Shown one piece after another: positions 50,406 through 64,000 of a DNA stretch of 64,000 nt. The DNA comes from Adineta ricciae. Taxonomy: Eukaryota > Rotifera > Eurotatoria > Adinetida > Adinetidae. How positions within the stretch are numbered: position 1 is the stretch's first letter; every line of letters begins with the position of its first letter. Made by a program: the position numbers and the translations under genes. The stretch spans positions 186,001 through 250,000 of the forward strand of contig CAJNOJ010000109.1 of NCBI GenBank assembly GCA_905250025.1, in the 5' to 3' direction. The notes beneath the pieces are model-generated. The model saw nothing but the letters and a program-made list of their open reading frames with translations. It was not told the DNA's origin and did not search any database.

Positions 50406-51544
50406 CTTTCGATTTTGATTTACTCAATTAGGACACAAAAATCTAAAACGAATTTGTTACTTATGATCCTTATCAAATGAAAACTCGAGATAAGTCGAAT
50501 AACACATATCCAATTCGTCATGTGCACTTCATTGCTTCTTTCTCCGTCGTTCCAGCGAACTTCTCCGATAAGAAAAGTATGTCTAAACAATCATGTACAA
50601 GTATGTCAAGTCAAGAAAATCTCCGGGCATATTTGATGAGTCATAGAATAGTCTCAGAAAGATTGCTGCTCTTCCAATTCCAAGGGTAACTTGCTGTTTA
50701 AGAAACAGATCATCTGTTGTGCGTAAGAGAATCTAATATGAAAATGGAAGAATCAAATTTCGAGATAAAGAATAACTTGTTTAACGGTTCGATCATGACG
50801 CGAGAAAATGCAACAAACAAATAACAAATATGGGGTAAAACGTAGCGAAGATGAGTGCTTCTTTCATTCTACGTCTCGTGAAAAAAGAAGCATTTTCATT
50901 GGACAGACGTTATTGCATTAATTATTTTTTCGTCAACAGATGTCGCTATATACATAGCCGTTCTCAACACTGATATATTCGGTTACTTTCAGATCTAACT
51001 TAGATAGGCAACTCGATGTGGTCAATGATTTTTCTTTTATTTTATTCCCACCGGCTGAGATTTTCCACATGATAATGTTCTATGAATAAAAATAAAACTA
51101 GGCTAGATCATTTCAATCTGCCATTCATACAAACGAACAAAAGCATATTGACATCGAAATGTTGAAAACAAATAAACGAACAAAACGGCATGAGCAGATG
51201 AGTAGAGAGAAATAAAACGAAAAGCAGAAATGTGTGAATGTATTACATATAATATCAACAGACAATAAGCAGACAGCGAGGAAAAAAAACAATAAAAATC
51301 TACTGATCTTCAACGTGAAAAAAGAAAGGAAAAAGACACCGAAATGAAGAAAATAGTAGAATTTTATGAATATACGAAGTCATTGAATAGAACAGCGAAT
51401 TCACTTGGCTTTTCGACTTTTGCTTGCTCGCTTCTTTTGGATTCGAAATTAGACTGGTTATTGACAGGATACTTAGATTTGTAAGAGAAATATTTACTTG
51501 ATGAAGAAATGAATAAAATAGAGTATAAAGAACAGAAGTCTATT
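50406..51544. other. Intergenic region between cytohesin and nuclear-receptor genes
   Basis: AT-rich with short frames only. It should hold the cytohesin promoter and nuclear-receptor 3' UTR. No recognised element. Confidence 0.5.
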
Positions 51545-54500
51545 TTATAGCAAGTCATCACTGTCCATGTTCGGATTATCTTCATGTGATTTCGTTTCTC
51601 TCGATGGATTCGAGTGTTGCTGTTGTTGTTGTTGTTGATGATGACGAGTGAGAGATGTTTCCTGTTCGATTTGTCGTAGAAGATTCATGACGAGATCACG
51701 TTTTTGTGGATGAGCATGAATTGCATCTAATAGATGTTGTTCGTTTTCTTCCGTCGCTGTTTTTGTTAACGATTGATAATGAGAACTTGTTGCAGACTGA
51801 ATCGGGGGTGTTAGATTTTGATTATTTGCTAAAAAAAGCGATTAAAGAAATCAAATTGCACAGATATGATTGGAATATACCTATTGATAGATGACTAAAC
51901 TCTTGTTCATTTTGCTGTTGTTGAGAAGGAACTGGAGAAATTTGTGCATATTGTTGCCGATGGGTTTCATATGTTGATGGATCATAATAATGCTCAGGTG
52001 GTGGTGATAATGTTGAATTATAAGTCATGGCATTCGCTAAATGAAAATCGAACGTAAATCAATGAATAGATGAAGTTGAATGTTTACCTGCTGAAGAAAA
52101 GTCATATGACGAAAGATCGTTGGATGGTGATGAATTCGCTTGATACAGTTGTTGCAGTTGTTGAATGTATTGTGGACTTGCAAGAAATGATTGTTTTTGT
52201 TCTGACATTTGTCGAAACTGATCTTGTAGATTAGCAGCAGGTCCACTGAAAATAATCAAGTAAGGAGACTTGCAACAAGGAAAGCAAAATTCAACTAACC
52301 CGCTTGCTAAAAGCATTGTGTCATCATGATGAACAGGTACAACAGCTGGTACTTGATGATCGAATCGTTTTATATGTGAATAGGTAGTTGTTGAATATTT
52401 ATCCATATGTTTCTGTTCGTTAGAACTTTTTCTCTGATTATTATTATTATTATTGGGATTGTTTTGTTCGTAATATGTTCGGTCGTTTTGTGTCGTCGTC
52501 GTCGTTGTTGACGATTGGGTCGGCGTGGAAATTTTCCGTCTTTTCCGCCAGATGTTACGCAGATCTGTCTCGCCCAAATCATCATTATCAAAATCCATAT
52601 GTTCATCAAACGAACGATTCTTTTTCTTGTTCAAATCTTCATCATCCGAACCAGTGTTACTCTCCGTCTCATTTGATGGAGTTTTATCAAAATCTAACAT
52701 TTCAGAATCCAATGGCGATGACGTCATCGAAAAAGAATCTATAGATTAAATAAATGAAAATGAAAACGTGGAGAGAGAAGTTGATCGTACCCATTTTTTC
52801 CGAAACTGTTCTGTTGTATATTTCCGGTTTAATAGTTATCTCTTGGACAAGTGGATTGACATTAGTTGTCGCAATGAATTTCTGAATGATTTCTCCATGT
52901 GCTGAACTTAACGTTCGCAGACTCGTCGTTTGAAGTAAAAGTCTTGGATAGATTCGATCAGTCTGCTCAGTTCCATATCGCCAATTCATGTATTTCCGCA
53001 AAATTGATGCGTATTTTTCTTGTAACTGCTTTACTAAGTCCAGATTTTGAATATTCAAACGATCCGGCGAGAACAAGATAATCGGAACTAATAGTGTTGA
53101 TGTAACTTCATCGATGTGTAGGTTACACATTGATATGAGAAAACTTCGTGTGCGACTGAAAATCTCGTCACCCCATAATCGAATTAATAACGGATCAAGA
53201 GGTAAAATTTGTTCGTCCATCAGCGCACGTTGGTCGCGCGATAAATAGTTCGTAAATGTGTATGTCTTGGGATTAAATAATGTTGTTGATGAGCAAACCA
53301 TGATTTCAATAGCCGAACCTTTCAATAGACAAACTTTGTCGTCTTCGGAAAATAAGTCGAAGTCTTTGAGCATTCGTGCGAATAGTACAAGACGTTGAAT
53401 AGGAACGATGAGAAAATTCGCTGGTTCACTCGAAGGTTTCTCGCTTGTACTTGTTTGAGCTGTCGAAGTTTCATTGGATGATTTAGTAAATAAAGCGGAT
53501 GTATGCGGAAAATTCAGTGGATACGTCCTATGAAAAGAGAAACGTTTCATTTGAATTGGTTTAGAAATATATTCACTTACGCTCGCGATTGATAAAGAGC
53601 ATGTGCAATATCTTCAATGAGCAGTTTTTCTTCCTTTGTTAAATATTTATAAATATCTGGATCTTCATCATTTGTCCGATTTTCTCGGAAACGTTTTCGT
53701 CGAGCGCCATATTTCTCCTCTCGCTCTTGATCCGATAGAACCCTTGAGGAAAAGATTTCATCAAATATGTCCAAAGAACATTTTTTCAGTGTCTTTTACC
53801 ATTTTGGCTTCATTCCAATAGCCGTGCATTTTGTATATCGACAAAATTGACAAACTTTTCGTGTAACGATATTGACTACGCATTTCTCTGTAAACAAAAA
53901 ATTTCAATTAAATTTCATGGCATTCTCTGTCAGACGATATTCATCACATTTTCTCATCTACTCATGTTTCTATTTAAAAAGGCTTGAAGAAAGAGTTTGT
54001 TCTACCGAATGTCAGGCGTACTTAATCAACCGACCGACAAGGAGCTAGAGTATATTCAACAAATGTCGATGGCAAAAGAGAATTTTTAAACTATAATTAG
54101 GTATTTATAACAAAATTCATCTCCTAATTGGATAGTCGTTTTCCCTTGTAATGAACTTTGTGTAAAATATCATCTTTTTTTGTGTGACTATTATTAATAA
54201 AATCTTAGTATTTGTATTTAAAAAATCGCTGAATTCGGGAGTGATAGGAAGCGAATGACATACCATCGTTTGAACATTTGTAGTTTTGAAAACGATTACA
54301 TTGAACGGATCGACGAAAGAACGCTTTACAACTTTCGCAACTATTACCACCAAAATGAATTCCTTGAAAACAAGCACATGTGAAATTTGATCTGTTTGCA
54401 AGCAAAACGTTTTTACTTACCGGTACTCGTATCACCACATACACTGCATAATCGGCTAGGGACGCCAATTGTCGATTCATCGGTTGTATGTTGATGCATT

Positions 54501-54790
54501 TGATGTAATATTGGCAAAGATGGACGTTGTCTTATATAAGATGCAGAATCGGTAGATAATTGATTTTTTACGACTCGGTCATTATCAGATGAGTGACGTT
54601 TTAATGTTGAATAATCACTAAAAGAACAGATATTAGCTTGAACACTACAAGACAAATCTGGTTGGAAATTCAATGGAAAAAAAGATTTGTATTTTGACTT
54701 TCGTTGTTCGCACCTTGATCTCATGAAACCAAGAGATAGCGATGATTGATAAGGATGATTGTAGATAGGTAATGGTAATGGCACAGACAT
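51545..54790 (-). CDS. Nuclear hormone receptor, HR96/NR1J-like, with long C-terminal extension
   Basis: Polar N-terminal A/B region (MSVPLPLPIYNHPYQSS...). The DNA-binding domain starts at RLCSVCGDTSTG. It continues IHFGGNSCESCKAFFRRSVQ (P-box CESCKA), YKCSNDGEKC and VTRKVCQFCRYTKCTAIGM, all eight zinc Cys present over three introns. P-box ESCKA is typical of the HR96/NR1J (and NR1I) group. The hinge has VLSDQEREEKYGARRKR. The ligand-binding domain includes VLFARMLKDFDLFSEDDKVCLLKGSA (written here in part), FILISMCNLHIDEV-like helices and LRTLSSAHGEIIQKF, ending near NPLVQEI. About 330 further residues follow, rich in Gln, Asn and Ser with a basic patch (WRKRRKIS), ending NMDSDDLL. NR1J receptors sense xenobiotics or lipids in the nucleus. 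The frame stays open to 55042, so the start could be further upstream. Confidence 0.88.
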
Positions 54791-57589
54791 TATCTTTCGT
54801 CCGTCGAAAAGAAAAGAAGATTTACAGTTGTCTTCAAAATCTTCACTTGAAGTTCTCCCGACTCGCTTCGGAAAAGAAAAGCGTGAAAAGAATATCTTCT
54901 CAGACAGTAAAGCGAAAGAAAGAAGAGAAGATAATAAAAATAGGATGTCTAATGTATCTTCATCAGGAAAAAAAACTAGACTGGAGAGGACGAGCCAATG
55001 TGACGAAGTTCTGAGTACATTGAGCCCCATGGGGGAAAACATTTTTTTACAAATAATCTATGATTTTCTCGATCTAATTGTTTAAATATTCAAACTAAAT
55101 CAAGATTTGCTTGATTAATTACGCATCTAACAACAGAAGATTTTCATTGACATTCCATTCTGTACTTAGATATGTAACAGAATATATCTGTATTCGCTTA
55201 GAATGCAAGGCTAAGCAAATAAGGATAGGAAAGAAAGACGTCGGTATCGAAGGCAAATTTGTTTCGTTGAAAGGGCAAAAGAACACGAAGGGAAATAATG
55301 CCATCTATTGACAATTAGAAATGTTGCTGTTCGACTTCTCTTATCATAAACAACATATCGATACATCGGGTCAGACACTATTTCACGGAAGAAACAAACT
55401 AATCGATTGCATCTCGATTTCTTAAAAAAACACAGTTAAAATAAATATTTCTATTTCGAAGAATCGTTCGCTTATTTTCTCAGCAAGTGACTTTACCTAT
55501 AGATATAATCATGAGAAAAAAGGTACACTTTTTCGATTCATAGGTAACATAAAGTGTCCATCTATATTTCATGACAACCGATTATCTTAACAATATTCAA
55601 TCTAATTATAATGATATATGTCGTTACTTTTATCTACCATTACCCGTCAAGGTTATTCTCGTTCTAGTTTTCCCTTTCCGAACGAGGGTGCGTTGAGAAC
55701 TGGAATGTGTATTACGGCTTATTATTGGCAAAAGACGAATGACTGGTAGTGCGATGACCTGTTAGGTACTCAAAGAAAAAATATCATGGCCTGGAAGAAA
55801 TTTCCGTTAAAGAACCATATCAGTCTATGTCATATCGAGTAGAAAAGAAAAAAAAACACGACGTATGTCACTCACTCTGATTTTCTCGAGCGGAACTCGG
55901 CGTTGTTTACTCGACAATATTTTCTAAAGGAAATCAACGTGTTAAAGAACGAATTTTCTTCTATCGAACACGTTTTTCATCTTTTTTTTTGATTCAATCG
56001 GTCGTGATGTACCTTTAGCCGAAGATCCGTTAAATTCGCATTGGTAATAGTACTGTTTGAAAGAAGAAAAATTCCGTGTTCGACGTGCTTATATTGTTAT
56101 AAATAGAGTTTTCTCCTAAGCTGTAATAATAATGTTGAAGTTGATTGTCATATGCAATTATCGGTGAGACATTTTTGAGAAGACGGCCGATTAGGAAAAA
56201 AAGTATACGTGGTTAATTATCGGTATTATTTGAAGTTGCTCCTTCTCAACTCAGTGAAGTAAAACTCACTCTGATCTTGTCGTTCAATAAATTCGACGTC
56301 ATGAGAAAGACGATGAATCATGCTTCGAGAGTAATCTTATTTTTGTCAGGGAAATGTTGCCTATTTTCTTCCACGATTGTTTCTTTGACGTGATCACATG
56401 ACATAATCATAGGTACGATCATTCTTTTGTCTTATTCAGGACAGCTATTCGTGAAAGGCCTACGCTGTTTCTCTTCTATACTATGATTATTTTCGCATTT
56501 TTTTAAATGTCTGGTAATAAAAAATAATGAGAAAAATGGTCGTTATGGTAAAAAGAACAAAAGAAGAGAAAAAGATCCGCCTTTATGACGTTACAATACT
56601 GCGAAGTAATGTAATTAATCCACTTTTTCTCACCGAAGAAAACGACTCGTTCGAAATGAAACGAAACTTTTTACTTACGAAAACTTGTTTGTTCCTTAAT
56701 CAACGGACACAATTTGTAGGTGATAATATCCAAAAAGAATCTGTGCTTGTTTTGATGATATTATCTGAATTATACAACAGAACATTGATGATTAAAAAAA
56801 TATCAATGATAAATGACGATTTAACAGCAAAATGCAAGAACAAAAGGGATAGCTGGGTAACCTTGTCGAATACAATTGTAATATATAATTTTTTTTACAT
56901 ACTAACAAACAAAAACAAAGTGATAGAGAACGCTTATTTTACTCGATGCTCATTGGTTGGAACCCTAGACGAGTGAGACTTCAGAGAAAACAAAATGTTC
57001 TTATTTATTTCATGAATAATGATGATTACTAATGTATGAAATATCAACTTTTACGCACTTTTAGTCTAGCATTCGAGAAGGTTTCCTTACATCTGGAATT
57101 ATCAAATCTGACACTTTGTTTGAAAAAGTTTGTGACAGCTAGCGACATGTTTAGCCTTATATTAACAAAACGAAACAGAGTTCCTGCACATGATTAAACT
57201 TCGCCAACGGGAGATATCGGATCCGACATAAAAATGGTCGAAGGAACATTGTCTTCTGATTCAGTACTGTGACATGATTACAATGTGTCGATGTTGAGAA
57301 ATAAGAAAGGAAACGAAAAGAACGAATAAATATATTTATTCAAATAGTAGCTGATATTGTTTTTTTTATGTCAGCACATCTACTTATCTAAATACTACGA
57401 ATATCTTAACTGCTATTGCACATAAAACGTAGTTAACTAGAACATGTTTGGAAATCAGCAGAAATCTTTATTTACAAAAGAAAACCTAAGTTATCTGTTA
57501 ACACAAGTTGACAAATCTTACTCAATGAACAAAGAAAAAATGTAAGCAAAAAAGGAAGAGAAAAGGTAAACCAAGAATAGAAGAAAACA
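54791..57589. other. Long AT-rich intergenic region
   Basis: Upstream of the nuclear receptor and downstream of laminin. It contains a 149-codon plus-strand frame (56527-56976) with no recognisable domain and no splice partners, and many AT-rich runs. No repeats or RNA genes were recognised. Confidence 0.5.
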
Positions 57590-60500
57590 CTATCGTTCGA
57601 CTCGATAACAATCGATGTAATGTGTTGCTCGCTGTTTAATTAAATCACGAGTATTACGTGCCGTGTCTCGTAGTTGTTCGAAACGTTGAATATTTGGCAT
57701 TGTTTGACGACTGGTATCAAACGTTTTCAATGCATCTAAATAAAACATAGCCAAGTCGAGAGATTCTCCAAACAAAAGAACTTACCATTGAGTTTCGAAC
57801 TATATTGAGTAATTTTCTGTTGTAAAGTTTTCACATTTGTGTTCAATGTACGTACACGAACAGCAGTAGAACGTGTTTCAGCTGGTAGATCCTGCTTATC
57901 ACGTGTGTAATTAACGAAATGAGCGTTGAGCTTGATCAAATCCTGAAACGAAAGTTTTCGATCGAATCAGCTACTTTACAAATAACGAACTTCGTTTAGA
58001 TCATCGAGATATTTAGGTAGGAAATCATTGATATTTCGTTCGGTTTCAATGGCGATGACTTCAATGGAATTTCGAATACTGGAATTGAGTGTTTGCTCTG
58101 CCGCTTGTAATTGCAATAGACGTTCACGTGTTGCATTCAGATTTTGCTCTGATTTATCGAGTAAATCTGATGTCTACAGAAGAACTTGATGAGGCAAGCA
58201 ATTTGAACGGGTTTTTCCTACTTGTATAACAGCAGTTTTCAATTCGTCAACACGACGGCTGGTTTCGCTTGCCAAACGTTTCAGTTCATTGGTTTCGTTA
58301 TCAAGTTTATCGACGAGATTATCCAATAATTCAATGCCACTTTGTTGCTCATTGTACGATCTATTGCGAAAAGAATTAAGTCAAGTAGGATCTCTGATTT
58401 GATGTCCGAGATAAACAAAATACTATAAATAACACGCTGCCCTTGTCATGATGTTAATAATCGAGATAAGCGAAAAGTACGCTGTCAATCAAGGCGAAGT
58501 GTTTACAAATGGATACTCAAGGGGAGGAACAGCAACCCGCCTTCGCTTAGATTCGTAGGCACGTGGACTATTCTCGTGCACGTGAAAAAAAGACGCCTTC
58601 TCATACCTGACATAAGTTGTTAAATCGTTTTCGATCGTTTGCGCGCGATTCAATTTTAGTGTTGCATCACGAATCTTTTCCGATTCATCGCCCGTTTGAC
58701 TACTCTTCTGCGCTTGTTCGACTAATGAGCGAATATCTCGAATAACTTCTTCCAAATAATTTGACTTTAACGAAATTCTCTTCGACAAGATTCGATCGAT
58801 CAATTCTCGAATATCCGCTGGTTTACGATCGTGTAAAACATCGGTTAAATTCGTGATCTGTTGTTGAATTAAATCAATATTTGTACTCGTTTCGTTCAAC
58901 GTCAGATTAAATGATGCAAATTTTTGTTGTTCGAGAAGAATTTGGTTCAATACTTGACTTATATCTTTTTCAATATCATATTGTTGTGCGTATATCGCAG
59001 TAGTTTCATTTTGTTTTCTAATCAATTCGTCTCGGGTGGAATCGATGGTAGTTATTAGTTGATTCAATTGTCCATGAATGCTTGCCGAACATTGAGATGT
59101 CGAGTTTGCACATGTAGATTGACATCCTTCACCACCACAGATTGAACATTGATCATTTTGAATACCGCGTGAACCGCAGAGAAGTTCGCTGACATTTCCC
59201 TAAATTGAAATGCAGATGATTAATATCGAAATGAAATTTTGTCGATGACTTTTACCTTATTCACGTATTTGTCATTGAATTCTTCGAAAGTTTCAGTGAA
59301 ATTTTTGATTTGCTCTTTGGTTTGCTGTGTTTTCAATCGATGTTCTTCGTTGTTTGCCATCACACTTGCATTTAATCGTTCCAATCGTATTTGCTGTTGA
59401 GTGCTGTAATCTTTCAGTTGTAACAGTTGATTTTTGATTTCGGTCAGTTCTTGTTCAACTGTTTGAGCACTGATACCGGCTGAACGTAAGTCTGCGTGTT
59501 TGGCACGATTGAATTGTTTCTTATAGAAATCGATTAGTTTGTATGTTTCATTGATAACATTCGTCGTGTGAGAAAGATCTTCCTCGAAACGGAAACGTTT
59601 CGTTTGATTGAGAAAATCCGGTTGAAATTCGTCGGTCAGTAAAGTTGTCAAACGATTGATTCGATCAGTTATTGTTTGATATTTATATCGATATGAATCA
59701 AGTTCAGATGAAGTGTATTTCAGACCGAGAGATATTTGTGCTTGATCAAGTAATGACTCAACTTGTTCGAATAGATAACCGTTCGTAATCGATTCTAGTT
59801 GACGAATTTCGACGGAATTCAAACGATCAATTGAATTTTGAACTTGATTGGTGACGCTGTTGATAACTGTATCCCAATTAGTAAAGCAAGCGCCGCAAGT
59901 TGAACAGTAAGGAACAACACCGTATTTAGCTCGGGCACAACGATCGCACAATTGACCAGTAACACCCGGTTTACATGTACACTGGCCTGTTTGAGAATCA
60001 CATTCGGAACTAACAGCACCATCGTTGGAACATTGACATGGTTGACATGAATTTGGATCGCCATACGTTCCAGGAGGACATTGGTCACAACGAAGTCCAC
60101 CACGGTTAGGTTTACAACGGCATTGACCAGTAAATTTATCACACACGGACGATTCACTACCATCTGGATCACATTTGCAATCTGAGCAATAGCCGCGACC
60201 TAATCCCCAATATCCATCGACGCACTGTGAGCAGCGTCGACCGGTTTTGGTATCTTCAACATGCTCTTTGCAAATACATGAACCTGTCCGGCTGTTACAT
60301 ATTTGATCATGTACACCGCCAATACCACAATCGCATGGAACGCATTTATCCGGCCCAAGTGCATCACCATAAAAGCCTGCACGACATATTTCACAAGTTG
60401 GACCGCCTGTATTGTGTAAACATTTCAAACATAAACCCGTTCGACGATCACACGAATCAGGATCATCAACATTAATATTATTGTTGCAAGAACATGGTTG

Positions 60501-63500
60501 ACATTGACCACCGGGTTCTGTTGGCGAACCATAATAAGCAATAGCACATTGAGAACATCGAGGTCCTGTATATCCTGCTCGACAACGACACATAACCTGT
60601 TGTGTATATGGGTCATGTACACAGGAATCACCAAATTGTTGAGTCGAACCAGGCCCTCCTAATCGTTTGAAAAAAAATAGAACATTTCATCTCTCTTCGT
60701 CTTTCCCTCAACTATGTTGCTAGTTCTCTACCTGGACACATGCATGGTTTACAAACTTGAGAAGAACCTAATCGAGCATCACCATAGTATCCATCCGCAC
60801 ATTTTTCGCAATGATCGCCACCAGTCGAATCTCGACAATTGATGCAAACACCGGTGTCTGGTTCACATATATCACTATGTCCATTACATTCACATCGTTG
60901 GCACGATGGAAAATTCCAGAAACCTGGCGAACACGTGCTACAGTCACGTCCCGATATATTCGGTCTGCAATAACAAGCACCGGTCACCACATTACACAGA
61001 TTATTTAATGCACCCATATTGTGACAATTGCATTTTGTACAGCCCTCCGGTGAGAAGTGATACGAACCAGGGACACACAGATGACATTTCGTGCCCATCA
61101 CATACGGCTTACATGGACATTGACCGCCGATAGGATCACATTGTGTATTGATAGAACCAGTTGGATCACAATCACAAGCTTTTAAGTAAGAAAGAAATGA
61201 GGAAATTTTATCAGATAAGATGAAGAAGTGTTCAACTTACGTAATGTTCGTCCGATAGTCAATGCACTTAAACCACAGACAATTTTTTGACATACTTCAG
61301 GTAATTCAGCTGGCTTAGCCACAGTTAATGCCAGTGGTTTACACTGCTGAGTTTCATAGTCGTTCAGGAGAAGCGGATGTTTCGCAAACATGTCAATTTT
61401 ATCAATTATTGGAACGAAAACGATCTAAACAAAGATCTTTCAGTCATCTTGCCTTCACATACGAAAATCATTTCTTTACTGAATCAATACTGATGACTGG
61501 ATCCCGTGGATTCTCTCCATGGCCATATTTAATCAGCTGTAATTGTACTTTATAATGCTCATTTTCATTCAAACACAATGGCTTCGACAATTCATTAAAT
61601 GTCTTATCTAAATCAAACCATTCCCTTCAGAATCTACCAAATCTTTCTTAGACCACATACTCGTTGGTAATTTAAAGTTTTCATCTTGTTCGTATGTTTG
61701 ATTACCACATATAGTAATATTCGGCTGAGTTCGATTTTGTGATATGACAACAATCCGTGCATTTTCCCATGTGTTCGGCTAGAAAAAAATCAGATTATCG
61801 ATCGGTTTCCTCATAATCAATACAATGGAGATGAATTCTTACAGCAGGCATATATCGAACGATTAAGTTGTAAAGACCCGTACGCGCCATGTGATAGACA
61901 TCGAATTCCAATGAGCCACCTTCGTATATTCTGACAATACTTGTACCTGTCCACGAACGTTGTTCATTTGGATTGTCGTATGTGAATATAACAGATTTCT
62001 ACATAAACAACGATTATTTCCTTCAGAATGAGAATGAAAATGGCATACTTTTTCTTCTACTCGTGCCAATTCTGCTTCGTAGGTAAAGAACTGTAAGCCG
62101 GCACAATAGGTACCTGCAGTCGGTGTATCACATTGTCGTCCAATCATGCCTTCTCGACATGGGCATTGTCCTGTGACGATATCACATTGTAAAGAATACG
62201 AGCCACCTGGGAAACACGAACATGGTCGACAACCATCAGGAGAATTTTCATTTAATCCATAGTAGTTCTCCTATAAGACATTCGGAAGATTCAATTTCGA
62301 AAATCAAATTGTTCTACTCTTACTTGACACTGATCACAACGTTGTCCAACTACATGCGGTTTACATTGACACATACCAGTTGTTGTATCACATTGTTTAT
62401 CAATAATACCGTACGGATGACAATCACAAGCTATGAAGAGAAGTTAAACGACCTGCTATCGACAGAAAACCAAATATACCTTGACATCCTTCTGGATTGT
62501 TATAATCAAGATTGTAATATCCTGCTTTACATTTATCACATCGTTGTCCTTCGACGAATTCTTTACAAATACATTGTCCGGCATGAAGGTTCAATTGTGA
62601 ATCATCGTATTGCACACAGCTACCCTTGTTTCTTGTTCCATATGCATCACAATTACATGCTAAAGAATAGATTTACTCTCCGCTTGTTGTTTTTCGTTTT
62701 CGCACTTACGTTTGCAAACATGAGGATCAGTTATTGGAAGAGAATTATCCTTATAAAAGAGATCCTTGCAAAATTCACACCGTGGCCCACTTGTATTATG
62801 TTCGCAATCTTCGCAAACACCACCTGATGTATAGTTCGTTTGGGCATATCGTACTGCATCGAAACGACATCGTTTTGCGTGCCCATGACATTCACATAAA
62901 CGACAAGGATTGGGTTCACCAATACGAGCTGGACGCCACGGCCGATCATTATATAAATCAGCACAACGTTCGCAATTTAAACCTTCCGTATAATGTGTAC
63001 AGTTACATCGACCGTAAACCTGAAAGTCAAATATGTAATAAGATAGAAAATCGAACGAGATGAAAATACTTTGCCAATAGTCGTAATATTTCCTTTCAGT
63101 TCCTCTTCGGTTGGTATGCAACGTTTGGCATGGCCATAGCATGAACATGAACCACGAATCACCATCTCGTAGAGTGCATAGTAATATTTTGGTGTTGTCT
63201 CTTGTCGATTATCTAAATAATTATCACCTAGGGTATGGAGTTTTGTAAAATTAATACGCAAATTTGTGATTTTAATTAATTCTTGAATGCTTGGTGAATA
63301 AGGATCACGATTGCCAAGTGTACTTGGCGAAAGAACACGAAGAACGACCTATGAAGTAAAGAAAATTTGATTAGATTAAGTTTTAGTCATAAATCTTGTT
63401 CAACTGACTTCGCCACCCGTAGATGGTGTATCATCGGAATATCGACTTTCACAATAGGGTTGGTCAAGTGATGGTAATGTTGGAACAAAAGGAAATTGAT

Positions 63501-64000
63501 TCGAACATGATGCCGCAAAATATGCGTAAACTCGCCAAGTTTTGCCGAAATCTGCACTTTTTTCGATAATCATACCTTTTGGTCGAAACGTTCGAAATCT
63601 CATGATCAAATGTGTAAAAACAAATTCCGCTTCGAGATTTAATTGAATTGTGACGTTTTCACGATCGTTTTCTGCTTGCCACCAAGCTTGAGTATGTTTA
63701 TTCAGATCACCTGGTGTTCGCGCAACAATTTGATCAATTGTATGGGATTTATTCACAGCTTTAACATCACAGACATCACAGCTAACATTTTTTAAATTTC
63801 CGATAAAACAGTAACGTTCAGGACGACGCAGACCGCATGTTGAACTGGCATAAAGATTCGCTGAACGACCTATTAGCAAATCACCCGTTGCTGGATAGCA
63901 ACCACCATGATCACAATCGGGCGTTGATGAACTTCCTCCATAAGTTAATGGACGTGAGGATGTTGTAGATGGACGACGACGTCGAATTGAATTTCCATTT
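57590..64000 (-). CDS. LAMB: Laminin beta chain (5' partial, continues past the window)
   Basis: Secreted basement-membrane chain that trimerises with alpha and gamma. Reading from the right edge, the laminin N-terminal (LN) domain contains [30 protein letters not shown] and [20 protein letters not shown] block of EGF-like LE modules follows (63160-62150, e.g. [15 protein letters not shown]). Next is the LF domain with [15 protein letters not shown] and FFTYEAELA (62150-61240). A second LE block runs 61170-59880. Coiled-coil region II precedes the beta-knob at 59210-59060 ([20 protein letters not shown]), then the final coiled coil ends [10 protein letters not shown]. The knob and the LF domain between LE blocks identify a beta rather than gamma chain. 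A Cys sits five residues from the end, positioned for the disulfide to gamma. The signal peptide and first exon lie beyond 64000. Confidence 0.95.

Noticed and set aside
56527-56976. 149-codon plus-strand open frame
   Set aside because: It lies in AT-rich intergenic DNA, has no recognisable domain, no splice partners and amino-acid content like random AT-rich sequence.
59819-60634. Minus-strand frames inside laminin rich in Val and His
   Set aside because: Shadows of the cysteine-rich LE repeats in a second frame.

Overview
The window looks like nuclear DNA of a bdelloid rotifer (Adineta/Rotaria-like). It is AT-rich and gene-dense, with metazoan developmental genes split by many short GT-AG introns of about 45-80 bp. 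It also carries lineage-restricted families I associate with bdelloids: F-box proteins, SAM methyltransferases and a plant-like PPR-DYW gene. The species assignment is inference. No rRNA, tRNA, CRISPR or bacterial operon was recognised.

Layout. 0.2-4.0 kb (-): ADAM10/Kuzbanian metalloprotease. 4.8-6.4 kb (+): lysine-rich single-pass membrane protein, possibly metadherin/LYRIC-like. 7.3-17.5 kb: an accessory island holding an F-box gene, two tandem methyltransferase paralogues (one with a damaged SAM motif), an unresolved small gene and a decayed PPR-DYW gene. 18.1-20.5 kb (+): DHX35 RNA helicase. 20.6-23.4 kb (+): divergent PKC-like kinase. 23.8-24.5 kb (+): RidA. 26.3-28.5 kb (+): Vsx/Chx10 homeobox. 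29.1-30.6 kb (-): CDK7. 30.7-31.9 kb (-): MLX bHLH-Zip factor. 32.7-34.1 kb (-): RFC2. 36.3-37.6 kb (+): PTB adaptor. 39.6-40.9 kb (+): TARP/CACNG-like tetraspan. 42.9-46.0 kb (+): FHL/Limpet LIM protein with two candidate first exons. 46.6-48.1 kb (-): PSMD4/Rpn10. 48.5-50.4 kb (-): cytohesin. 51.5-54.8 kb (-): HR96/NR1J-like nuclear receptor. 57.6-64.0 kb (-): laminin beta chain, running off the right edge.

Most genes are conserved single-function animal genes and do not form one pathway. Themes are cell surface and matrix (ADAM10, laminin beta, TARP), transcription control (CDK7, MLX, Vsx, nuclear receptor), DNA/RNA machinery (RFC2, DHX35) and protein turnover (PSMD4, F-box). The least ordinary content is the 7-17.5 kb island and the degenerate PKC-like kinase. 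Two sites have sequence duplicated directly across assembly gaps, and one pair of copies differs like two alleles. Several start codons lie just downstream of a T-rich AG, as expected for 5'UTR introns or spliced-leader trans-splicing, which is known in bdelloids. All exon structures were read by eye from frames and splice signals.
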